A stretch of 55,466 nt of DNA, taken from NCBI GenBank assembly GCA_020650975.1, contig JAIPMN010006467.1:1-55466 (forward strand), written 5' to 3'. Positions 13,301-25,300 of the stretch are shown here, in pieces. Position numbers and translations under genes: made by a program. How positions within the stretch are numbered: the stretch's first letter is position 1; every line of letters begins with the position of its first letter. The notes beneath the pieces were generated by a model. The model was not told the DNA's origin, searched no databases, and saw nothing but the letters and a program-made list of their open reading frames with translations. This stretch comes from Apostichopus californicus (Eukaryota; Echinodermata; Holothuroidea; Aspidochirotida; Stichopodidae).

Positions 13301-16300
13301 TTTGTACCATCTTAACACCTATTATCTACATCCCTAAATTTAGAGACAAAAGATGTCAAAAGCAATGTTAATATTTCGCCCAATTTCTGACTGAATAAAT
13401 TACAGAGGTTACTTGAGTCGGAGGGGACGTAGTGGTCAGTGATAGATGTGTGATGCTGACCTTACAAAGCCTCCCTTAGGATTTCACAATTTTTTTTTCT
13501 TTTTTGACTTGCTTCATGCTGTGACAGTTACATTAAAAACTTGCATACCATCAGACCCCAATGAAGTGTGGTAAATGCTCTGTAGCCACATGATCATAGC
13601 TGGGTATTTAGCAACTTACTCTTTAAAACCAACAAGATTCCAATGGATGTAAGTCACACTAGGAAAGCAGTTGTAAGTCTTGAGGACGGTAGATTTGGAA
13701 GGAAGAGTTAAAGTAGGTCAGTGGGGGGGGGGAGGGGGGCGCAGTGCTAAAATGTTACCAACTGTTGTAGGCTAGGTAGATTAAGTGCATCAGTAGAATA
13801 GAGACAGGTAAGTATCCTCATAAATCCCCAAACCAGTAAGTTTTGGGGGAACTTACTCCTATGGCAGATATTTGTTGCCCTCATGTAAAACTGCTAGCAG
13901 GCTTTCTATTGATGCAAATTTATGATACTTTCACAATTTTCAACAATTACAAATACAGTACTTAAGAAACAATAACATTAAACTTCTATAATTTACTGTC
14001 AATAGAGCTGCAAAATAAATATCAGTATTGAATATTTCCAGGAATGGAGGAGACTTGGATGGAGAAACTTGTGCTAGGTGAAATACAGGAGCGTTCTAAA
14101 TTATACACGTAGTGTTAACTGGGGCATTGCATTTACTTTCATAACCAGTGGCGGAGCGTCCATACAGTCAGAGGGGGCGGATGCCCCCCCTGACAGACTC
14201 AAATGGACTGCTGGCGCCCTTTTCAGCTTTTTACCACTTTTAACTTATTCGCGATTATTGACTTTTTTATTGCGCTCTCAAATACCTATTGACATTTGTC
14301 ACATTTTGTTGGTGTAATTTTCTGACAAAATGGCCATGACACCTATTTATTCTTCGTTTATATGCAAATTAGCAAGGTCCGGAAAGGGTCATTTCCGGCG
14401 ATCTAGGGAGTATCTTTACTCAAAAATTTCTGTACGCTCCGCGCCAACCTGTGGTGGAGCTCCGCTTAGATAGTGTCGAAAGCGCCCCTACAGACCATTC
14501 TCGCCCCCTCTGACCAATACCCCTAGCTCCGCCACTGTTCATACACACACATATATGTTGCTTTGTTGTTTCTTTCTTTACATTTTATACCTACAACAGA
14601 TCATATTTTGAACTGCCTGCCAAATAAAGAACAACTTTGTTGAAGTAATTATGGACTCATTATATGACAGAAATGATAAGTCCTATTAAAAAATGTTGGA
14701 CAAATCTTTTTAGTTTAAGATTTAGGATTTAAGCCTTTGAAAGAAACTACAAAACCCTGTCCATTGATCGTTACTTGAAACAGAGAAAGTCAGACATTCA
14801 GTAATTGCTACTCATGGTTGAACTTCAAGAAGCATTTTCCTCCCACCTACAAAGCATTTCCTCTCACTGAGACTGTCTCAGAGAGACAAGTTAATTATCT
14901 AATGTTTTTTTGTTCATCTCACATCAGTGTATGTAAATAACCTGAATGTGTTTAACCTCCAGAATTGTTAAAATATTTAATGTGCTACAATACTAATGAC
15001 CTTTAAAATCATCGATATAAATGACATGCCGACTAAATTAGTTATGGGGTTAATGATGTATATATATTCGGTGGCTAATTTTTTTGTGAGAAGCATAATA
15101 TGATTGAACTTTGGATGTACTTTACAAATGTGTGGTCATATTCTGTTAATAAAAGTGCAATGTTCCTAACAGTAATAGAGGTTCATTATTAATCAACAGG
15201 TAGATTTATCAGCACTATTATTTTAAATATTTGTTAAGTTTAATCTCCCTTCAGTTAGGCTTCTTTTGAAAAAAAAAAAGGAAGAAGAAATAAAATATTT
15301 GCTTTGATGTCATTTAATTTTTATATCACTACATAATTTGTTCTATAAAGTTTATTATTCAGTGGGTGTAAGGTGAGAACAGTTTTTCACCTGTTTGTAA
15401 AATTCTGCAATTTAGATGAAAAATGCTTGGAAAGACATAGAATTTTGTACATAAATTACAATATACAGTATCATATTATCCTAGAATTGCATGAGCTTTT
15501 TTTTTACAGACGGAAAGGGAGGGGGGGGGGGGGGGGGGGGGAGGGCGGTCGTTCTGTGTTTGAACTTTGAAATTACCTTGATCAATTACTTAATGTCACA
15601 GCCGGAGAAATGGTTGATGAATTTACTAAAACATTTTGCTGGACATACGTACAAATTGTCAAGACCTTCATGTAAGTTTCATAGTTGTGTGGACTGTTTA
15701 CACTGATGACTTCCCATTTCCATATGGTGCAATCGGTTGCCATGGATGATGCATCGGTTGCTAAAGGAAGTGTCTCCAAAGCAAAGCAGCACAGTCCCTA
15801 CAAAATGGCAGCACAGGAAGGATGTGAAGTCTTGAGGGTTCGGGCTGTATCGTACCTTGTAGTCTCCAACCTTCTTGCCTCACTTTTTCTTTTTCCAGAG
15901 AGTTTACGATGACTCAGAGGAAGTGGAGGCACCAGATTCAGAAGAGAAAGACAGCAAGAAAGACCCTCAGGTAAAATCAGAGTCAAAATCAATTTCCAGG
16001 TCTTTCGTCTAATTTAATTAAAAAACTTTTCATCCACGTTTCTTCGCGGATGGTTAAAAGTCTAAGGTTCGATCACAGATATTTGCCACTTGGGAACAAT
16101 GTAATTTTGATATTGTGTGCTGTGGTCTAATTCTACCCTGGCTGAATTTAAAAAAAAACAACTAATTACTGATGATGGAAGATGGGAGGGAGACATGGCC
16201 CCCTGCCCCCCCCCCCCATGCACATGCCTCTGATGCTGGCTGCTAATGAATCTTTATTATGAATAATAGACTCACTGATCTTACTTGAAGTGATTTTCTC

Positions 16301-19300
16301 CTGGTCTGTTCATTTAACGCTGACTTTTGGCATAAAGAGCGATCCAAAATAAGAGAAGGTTTTAATCAGCCTGAGGAGTTTGGAATGGCAAATAATTTTT
16401 TTGAGCTTATTTGGGCATATCATCAGAACTTTAGATGTAGTGTAGACATAGTTTTGTTGCTAGGATTAAAACAAACAATTTTGTACAGTGTGCACTCTGA
16501 CTTCTCTGAAGTAAAAAATGCAAGTATTATTTCGATTTCGGCATCTCCTTAAAGTACGTTTCTTTCCTCTTTTCATCAACTTTAACTGTCTCCCGTTTGA
16601 ATGTTGCAGTTTTCTCCACCCACTAATGGTTTTAAATTTGTCTTCTCAAGTCTAAATCCAGAGAGCAGCGAGAGGCAGAGGTCATTCCCAGGGTCATCAA
16701 AGCTCTGACCCTTGGGGTCAATGTACTAGATACTGCCTTTGAGCAGCTGGATGCGAATGCAGGCAACTCAGATTCAGAGGAGGAAGATGCTACCTACAAG
16801 TCTGTTGATCCAATTCTGGAACCAAAGGTAAGTGACATCCTCATAATGGTACGGTAGTAAGGAAAGCTTGTGTCGATCTTACCAAATAACGCTGCAGTTA
16901 AATAACCTACACATCTGTTGATCCAATTCTGGAACCAAAGGTTAGTGACAGCCTCATGATGGTGGTAAAGAAAGCATGTTTTGATCTTACCAAATAACGT
17001 TGTGCTTAAATTACCTACACATCTGTTGATCCAATTCTGGAACCATAAGGTAAAGTGATGTCCTTATAATGGTTGTAAAGAATGCATTTTTTTATTTTAC
17101 CAAATAACGTTGCAGCTAAATTACCTACAAATCTGTTGATCCAATTCTGGATCATAAGGTAAAGTGATGTCTTCATAATGGAAGTAAGGAATGCTTGTGT
17201 TGATCTTACCAAATAGCGTTGTACAGTATTTATATTACCTACACATCTGTGATCCAATTCTGGAACCATAAGGTAAGTGACATCCTCATGACGGTGGTGA
17301 AGAAAGCTTGTTTTGATGTTATCAAATACAGTAGAACTTCACACACAAATCTGTCTACCCAATCCTGGAACGAAATGTAATTGGTGTACTCAAAATGGTG
17401 GTAATGATAGCTTATTTTGATTTCAGAAAATAACTCTGTATTTACACTACACATCAGTTAATCTAATCCTTGAAACAAAGGTAAAAGGTTTTTCTTGACT
17501 GGTTAAAGAAAGCTCGTTTTGATCTTACCGAATAACTTAATACTTGTCGTGTAACTTGTAATAGATGGGTGAAGGACATCTACAGTCTCAGCAAACGTAG
17601 TGTTCTTGGTTTTAAAGAAATATCAAACAGATGGTGCATGATTGAACACAATTGAGCACAATTGAACATGATTTAACCAACCCATGATTGAACCCATGAT
17701 TGACATTCGTAATGTTATGACATCTGTTGAACTTTTTAATTGTTTATGCATTTCCTCTTCTTTTATACTTGTAGGACTTGTACGCCCATCGAGCCCTACC
17801 TTACATCATCGGAACACCGGCATTCATGCAGGATGACGATGTAGGCCTAGCTGATCTCTATAGCGAAGGTAGATATTTTACAAATTTGTATAATTTACTA
17901 ACATTGGCTTCACGATAGTTAAAGTAGCATTTCGAATAATGAATTGAAAGTAAAACCAACTTTTTTTTTCTTTTTTTTTCGATTGCTCTTTACATGGGGT
18001 TATATATCGAATTGTAAGTGTGTTCGGGGCAAGGAAATAACGAGGACGAGATTAAATTTATTAATCCCTCTCATATTGACCTTTGTTATATTGAGACTAT
18101 GATGGAAGCAGTCACAAAGTGATCAACTGAAAAGATCTTAGTTTGAGTGAATGCATATTTGCATAAAGGTTAGAGGGCCCGACATATTTTGATCCCATCA
18201 CTATCTTCAGCAGCGTCAGAATTCCTCCAGAAGATCTTGCTAGGATCAAAAAGTTCATTCTTTCTCTCTTTCTTACTTTTACTTGCTCAGGTCTTTTGAA
18301 GTAAATTAGCAGTTTTGTTAACAGTTTTGTCTGATTCATAATATAATTCTCAGTTGTCTTGGTAACATTAATAAAAATAAAAAGCTGCTTTCAGTTAGGT
18401 TTTTGTTATTTTTGAAGCAGTAGTCAACCTCACACTCTCTTCTTAAAGACCATCTTCATAGAATCTTGAGGGAGGAAGGGGAGGGAGGGAGTGAGAAGGA
18501 GGGGGTGTGAATTTGGTTAGAAATGCAACCTTATGATTTGATGTAAACATGTTTGACAAGTAGAAGTACTTGTTAGTTGGCAGGATGGACAACATAATGA
18601 TGTCCAGCAAATTTTGTAAGGTTGAGCAGGAAATTGCAGGTTTTGTATTGGCAACACTCTCACCGGATCAGTGACTAGACCTGTAAAGATATGGGTACAG
18701 CCTTTCCTTTCTGTGTATTATAGCCCGTTATCTTCAAGCCATGTTGGATTGGCTGAGAGAAGTCTGTCAAGAGCCGTACGTCAGAAATAAACATTGCTGA
18801 AAGCTGTGTAGGAGTCAGCAGGAAGCCGTATAATTAGTTTTAGGCGGTTTGAAGTAACTTTACCAAGGGGCAACGGATATCTCATGTTTTAAAGTTTCTG
18901 CTTGATGTAGATAAAAAACAGACATACCTCACAATGTACAAAGTCTGAATGGCAATTTATAGCCAGCTTGTTTGACTTCTTTGCACGGAATCAGCCAGTC
19001 ACTTTTGATTTGATTTGATTTCATTGAATTAAATGTTTGTATCGGCATTCGGTACAGAGCAGCAACACAACACAGAGAATCAGCACGTCAGAGATTGTCA
19101 ACTAACTTTTGACATGTGTAGGGTCAGCCCGGTCACTAGTTAAACTCTTGAATGACTAAACTACCCAATGGTTGCATGCAGAACAGTAAGGTTGCATCAT
19201 GTAGATAGTTCACTAGAGTGGAGTCATGTGACTACCACTTTGATTCGCTAATAAACAATTGTTTACCAGCTCCTGTTGTGTTACATACATACTTTTATAA

Positions 19301-22300
19301 AGCACAAACTCCATAGTTTGTTGCATAGTCTTTTTTTTGTACACTAACATTTTAAAATAATATTTTCTTATTATGGACTCACTTTTGATGTCCAGTTTAT
19401 AAATATTTATATTTAAACTGGAAATAAATGTATGGAAAAAAAATGAAATGAAAAAAAAAATAATATAAAATAAATGATATTGAGAAATCATGACTATTTC
19501 TATCTTTGAATTCACCCTAACATAGGTCAAATGTCACATCTAATAGAGATACTTTGTGTTTAACATCTGGAATATAAAAGTTGGCAGACTGTTTGTGTAC
19601 TCCATTATGTAATATCACAGATAATACATATTCATGACTAGCAAACTTATCTCTCTCCAGTGAATTACAGTTAAGAGCAGCTGCAAAAAGCTTTTACAGT
19701 TGTGCTCTCGGGTTTAGAGAAACCTTCCTAGCTAGAAAATGTCATAATAGGTGTAAGTTTTGTACTGCTGTTATAGATCCTAACAATTCAAGCGGAAAAA
19801 TTACTCTTTTATTATAAACAGTATCAGTATTTCACTGTCTAGTCGATAAAGGAAAGAATCGTTTTTTTGCCATTTGTTTTCGTTCCCTTTAATATGAGGA
19901 ATATAAAACTTCCTAGTTAGCATACTTGTCGGTAGAAAATAGCAGGTTTAATGCTTCTTCCATTTGAAAGAGCAACAGCTAATATTATTGCCCAGTGAAT
20001 TACGGTCAGCACACACAGTCACAAAACATGATAGTGGTGTTTAAAGTTGTAGAAATACTATTCCTAGGTAGAAAGTTATGATAAATGGACAAGTTTTATA
20101 TTGTCATTATAGATCAATTCGAGTAGTCAATAAGGGTTTTTATTTTAGATCATTTTCTCTTTATTTTCCTTATTTCTGTAGATGAAGAGGAAGAAGAAGG
20201 AAGTTCAGCTTCTTCATCGGAAGAAGAAGAAGAGTCAGATCTCTCAGAATCAGATGTAAGAAATTGTTGTCTCAATTATGCCTCAAATTAGTTTGGTTTT
20301 TACTCCAGGTTTTTAACCTGATTGAAAGAATATCATTATTTTTATTCAGATCTCTCAGATTCAGATGTAAGAAATCGTCTCACTTTGCCTCAAATCAGTT
20401 TGGTTATACTCCATGTTTTTAACGTGAATGAACAAACGTGATTATTAATATTCGCTGTTGAAAGTGTCATGTAGATAAAGTGTTACTGATAAGTATGGAT
20501 CCAGAAATTAATTTGTTTACAGAAAGTAGCACTATTTTCAATGTCAGTAACCAAATTGGAACTCAAAAATGGTAACAAGATCTGTCTGGCTTTTTATGTG
20601 TACAATTTTTGTCATCAGCTTACTAGTAATATTCTTATGTGGAAATTTTCAGAAGAAGGATGGGTGGGGGAGGGGTGGGGAGTGGTGGAGGATGGAGAGG
20701 GGAACGTACCCATGTTTGTGTAGCTTGTGTGGGTTTCACTATGCAGGTAAACAGGCAGGCAGGAATCATAAGTACAGTGACTTGGTTGTCTTTTTTTCCA
20801 CGAATCTACATCTTGATATGCTCCTTTAACTAATGTCTCACCCTTTCCCACATTCCTCACATTCCTATGTCCCTGCATGGTCTCAGTTATTTTTTTTTTA
20901 CGTTCGTGTGTTGCAGAAAGTAATATTTATCACTATGTTTCTGTTGTGAAAATACTCATGATTTTGCTGCTTTTTTGAAACCTTCCTTTTCTTTCAATTT
21001 TTTTTTGTATTATAATATTATGATTAATTTTTTGTAGTGTACCATTTGAGCCATTCTTGAGGATGTCAATGTATTGAAGATTTTTGTCTAGAAATTAATC
21101 ACTCTTTAAGATATTTTTGTGGTTTGTCTTAAATGTTTTTAATATCCCACATAAACTGGAAAGTTGATCACTTCTTGTCCAAAAGCACTTTTGTACCACA
21201 GAGAAATGAACCTTAGAATGCAGTACAGTTAACATGTTGTTGTAAACATTGTGTAACTATGGTAACCTTTGTTCACAGTATTCAGTGACTGCCTCTGACA
21301 GTGAGGAGGAGGAGGAGGCCCCGCGGAGCAAGAAGGGATCTCAGTCAGCTAGTACAGCCAAGGTATAATTACTTTGAATAAACAAACCCATATTCTATGA
21401 CATAACTTACTGCATTGTAAAGAACTTAAGGAAGGTCCTCTCTAACACTGGAGAGGAGGGTCAGGGAGGGGTATTACTAGTAAGGGTGGGGCAAGAGGGG
21501 ATCTCAATAGTACAGCCAAGGTATAGTTAGTTTGAATTAACAAACCCATATTATATGACATAACTGCATTGTCAAGAACTTAAGAAAGGTCCTCTCTAAC
21601 ACTGGAGAGGAGGGTCAGGGAGGGGTATTACTAGTAGGGGTGGGCAATAAGTGATCTCAGTCAGCTAGTACAGCCAAGGTATTATTTCGTTTGAACAAAC
21701 AAACCCATATTCTATGACATAACTTACTGCATTGTCAAGAACTTAAGAAAGGTCCTCTCTAACACTGGAGAGGAGGGTCAGGGAGGGGGGTTACTAGGAG
21801 GGGTGGGGCAAGAGGGGATCTCAGTCAGCTAGTACAGCCAAGGTTTAATTAGTTTTGAATTAACACACCCCTATTTTATAATGTTTATATCTGATTACAC
21901 TATAATCATAATAAGCTATGATAGATTGCTGAAAAGATTGTATTGTGACTGATTGACCTTTGCACTGAAAGGTCACCAGATTGAGTATTTATCATCAAAT
22001 TACAGTAGGAATCCATATTCGACATGTTTGATGAAATCTTCCCCCAAAAGTTGTTATTATTGGTATTAAAGTTTAGCATGCTAAAATTCCTAAAGGAACT
22101 TTTCCATTTATCACTTTCCATAAAGTTTGTAATCCTTGGTGTTTTTCTCAGAGATCAAATAATTGACAGTAAACCGTCTGATTTCCTGAAAACTATGCAG
22201 TTTAAAGTAAATATAAAGATGTGTTTAAATGTTTATTCAAGGATGACCATTTTTGACAAGTTTTACATTTTAAATTGTAGAGTGGGGCGTCACACGAAGA

Positions 22301-25300
22301 GCAAGAATCGGACGGAGACCTCTTTGGCTCAGAGCAAGATGAATCTGAAGACGAGGACAGCGAAGGACACGAGAAGAAGAAAGCCAAACCAAAGGTTGGT
22401 GAAACAAAGATGCTTTTAGGGAGTTTAACTTTCATTACGTATCCTAGCAACAACTTAAAAACAGAATTTCTTTCCGATTATTTTACTATGTTTAACTGAT
22501 ACATTGAGATATAGTTTGCAAGTAGTTTATCTCTTTGTTTCTGTCTTAAAGGGAAGTGCATTTGCAAATGAGTTGGCAGCCAAGATAGGAGCTGAGCCTC
22601 TTGGAGGTGCTGGTGATGATGAACAGGGTAAGTTGGTGGAGCTAACTCTCCGTATTTATCTTGTAGTAAAGTATAAATAGGTCCCACAAGCACTTGCTGA
22701 CATCCAGCGTATATTGCTTTCACATTTTTTTTATTTGGTGAACCAAACTTGCACCAGGAATGAATGCATTTGCAACCCTCATATGCCAAAAGTGAAAAAA
22801 AAGAAGCAAGATGCATCTTTATACAACTACATTAGAAACAGCACAAAATGTTATTGTGGACTGGTTTCTGCAGAAAGTAAAATTCTTTTGTAATTTCAGA
22901 TGTATATTTTTGGACCTATCGTTAACACACTCAATACAAAATGTCAGATCGAAAGTTAACACTCTCACTTTAACATTAGACCAACATTTAACACTTACAC
23001 TATAAATGTTAGACCTACAGTTAAAACTTGAACTATAAATGTTACACCTATAGATAACAATCCCACTACGATGTTAGAACTATAATTAACACTGTCAGCA
23101 TAGTTTTTTGACCTACATTTAGCACCCTCTCTATTTATGTTAGAACCAACAGTTAACACTCCCACTATAAATGTTAGAGTTAACAGTTAACACTCCCACT
23201 ATAAATGTTAGACATTAAGTTAATATACTCTGTATAAATGTTAGACCTAAAGTTAACACCCTCTCTATAAATGTTGAACTCCATTTAACCTCACAGCAGC
23301 TATATTCCTATAGCAAGCCCTATTATAAACCTCTGGGCTGTAGTTTGTCACTGTCATCAATTGATTAGGATTATTATGAACTGACTGTTATTTCTTTGAA
23401 AAAAAAGTGAGACAGCTTTTGTAGCATTTATAGGGACCATTATGCTAGTTATGTGTCTCACACACTGGTGACTCTAGTCTAAAATGCAGCATGGTTGTAT
23501 CAATTTATTAGTATTGAAATAAAGAATTTAATTGTTGCCTTACTTTGATCCAAAACAAATGGTTTATATTAACTTCGTAGCTACCAAAGAGAGAGCTGTC
23601 TCAGAAGTGAGCCAAGGATCGGAGAAAGTCTCAAAGAAAGAGAGCAAAAGGAAAAAGAAGAGTAAGAAACATCGTTCTGAAACAGAAGTCTCAAAGACAG
23701 AAGGTACGGATCCATTTAAACTCTGATGTGAAAATAAATGGTTTACAAATTGTTTCAGTTTTTCTTAATTTTATTTGTCTTTTCAAATGAATTAATATAG
23801 GCAGAACTTTGTTGTTTATATCTCATAGTCCAACAATTTCAAAATAAAAAAAATGCTTTTGAAAGAAGATTTAAGACGTAGAACTGCTGTATTTTCTGCT
23901 GTGGTATTGCAGTCTCTATTTCAGACCATCTGGATATTACTCATATATCTGGATATTATTTTTTTAAAGTAAAGTAAAGTAAAATTTATTGATATTCATC
24001 ATAAAATAACAATATTCAATATTCATATACAGCTTATGTACTAATCAGCCTGAAAAACAGGTTAATATGTTATGACACTAAGAAGCCACAATGTGCATAT
24101 ATGGGAGATGCCGCATGGCTTAATCATAACTTACACTTCACATCGGGTTTGTCATCCGATCTATGTTCCTTTTTGTGTGCTCATTTTGGAATTGGTAAGA
24201 CCATTTTAGATGGGAAAGTCATGGGTTAATCCTGAATGAAAAATCCAACTTACTTTGGCCAGCCACTGGTTGAATCCACAAACCTTCCAGATGCTAGGTT
24301 TCATTGCTTCTAACACCACTGTCTTTATCCACTTAGCCATAGCACTGGATGTAGTTAGATTCTTATGTAGGTTGTATTTATATGTGGACAAAAAATCTGA
24401 CAAGCTATGTAAGCTAGGAATACTGAGAAATTTGCTTGTAGTTATGAGGTGTTTTAATTTAAAGGTTTAAACAACATACAAACCCATATTTACATACTTT
24501 AATATACATATAAATATAAATATATCTGTATAAAGAGAGCATAAGGAATCTTTTAAATGTTCAAAGTTTAAATGAGATCGATAAATAAAAGTGACAGATT
24601 GTCTGGTAAAATGCTGGAGTCACTTGAGTGTCTTTTCACTCTTTGTTTTGACAGATAAATTGGGAGGTTAGGTTTAGGATACCTATTTAACTATTCAATG
24701 AGCAAGGTTACAACATGAAAAAGAAATACCCAGGATCAAGCCTTCTTTAATATTCTAAAAATGTTGCTTAAATACCATTGTTAGCTGTTGGAAACTTAAA
24801 TCGCTCATCAGCGTGGGAAAGAATTTTTTTTTTTAAATATATGATTATTAAATTTCAGATTCCTTAAGTTTTCATGTACCGTGAAACAATTTTTATATCG
24901 GCTGTCGTTTATTTATTCTTGCGTTTTGTTTGTTTTTTGTTTTTTGCTTAAATTTATTAAAGATGACAACCTCTTTAGCCAACCTGACCCAGAGGAGGAA
25001 GATTCGCCATTTGGTAGGAAGGGTCTCTTCAGCACCACCGGTGGAGGGCTCTTCGATAATAACGACGACGGAGATGTAAGAAATAATTCTCTCTTTTTTA
25101 TTTGTCAATTATTTTTTTTGAAGGATGAAGAATTTGAAGGATGGGTGAAATTGAATACCAGACTTGAAAAAAATTTGAGCTAATAATCACTCTTTTTTCT
25201 TATTTTCTCTTCCGTCAAGGGTGGTTTATTCGATGAGGCACCAGCTGATAAAACAGCTGATCATATCTATGAAGCTGTTAGTGGCGCCGGTAAGTCAGTC

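Larger units (their letters stand above)
11649..15898 (+). other. Intron 3
   Basis: The longest intron of the 5' half. It hosts a 165-bp tandem array (12905-13330), a hAT-like MITE (14146-14537), a G-rich tract at 13722-13738 and a very long poly-G tract near 15520-15540. Stretch 11780-12540 has more even composition and could be an old decayed mobile element, but no domain is legible. Confidence 0.7.
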
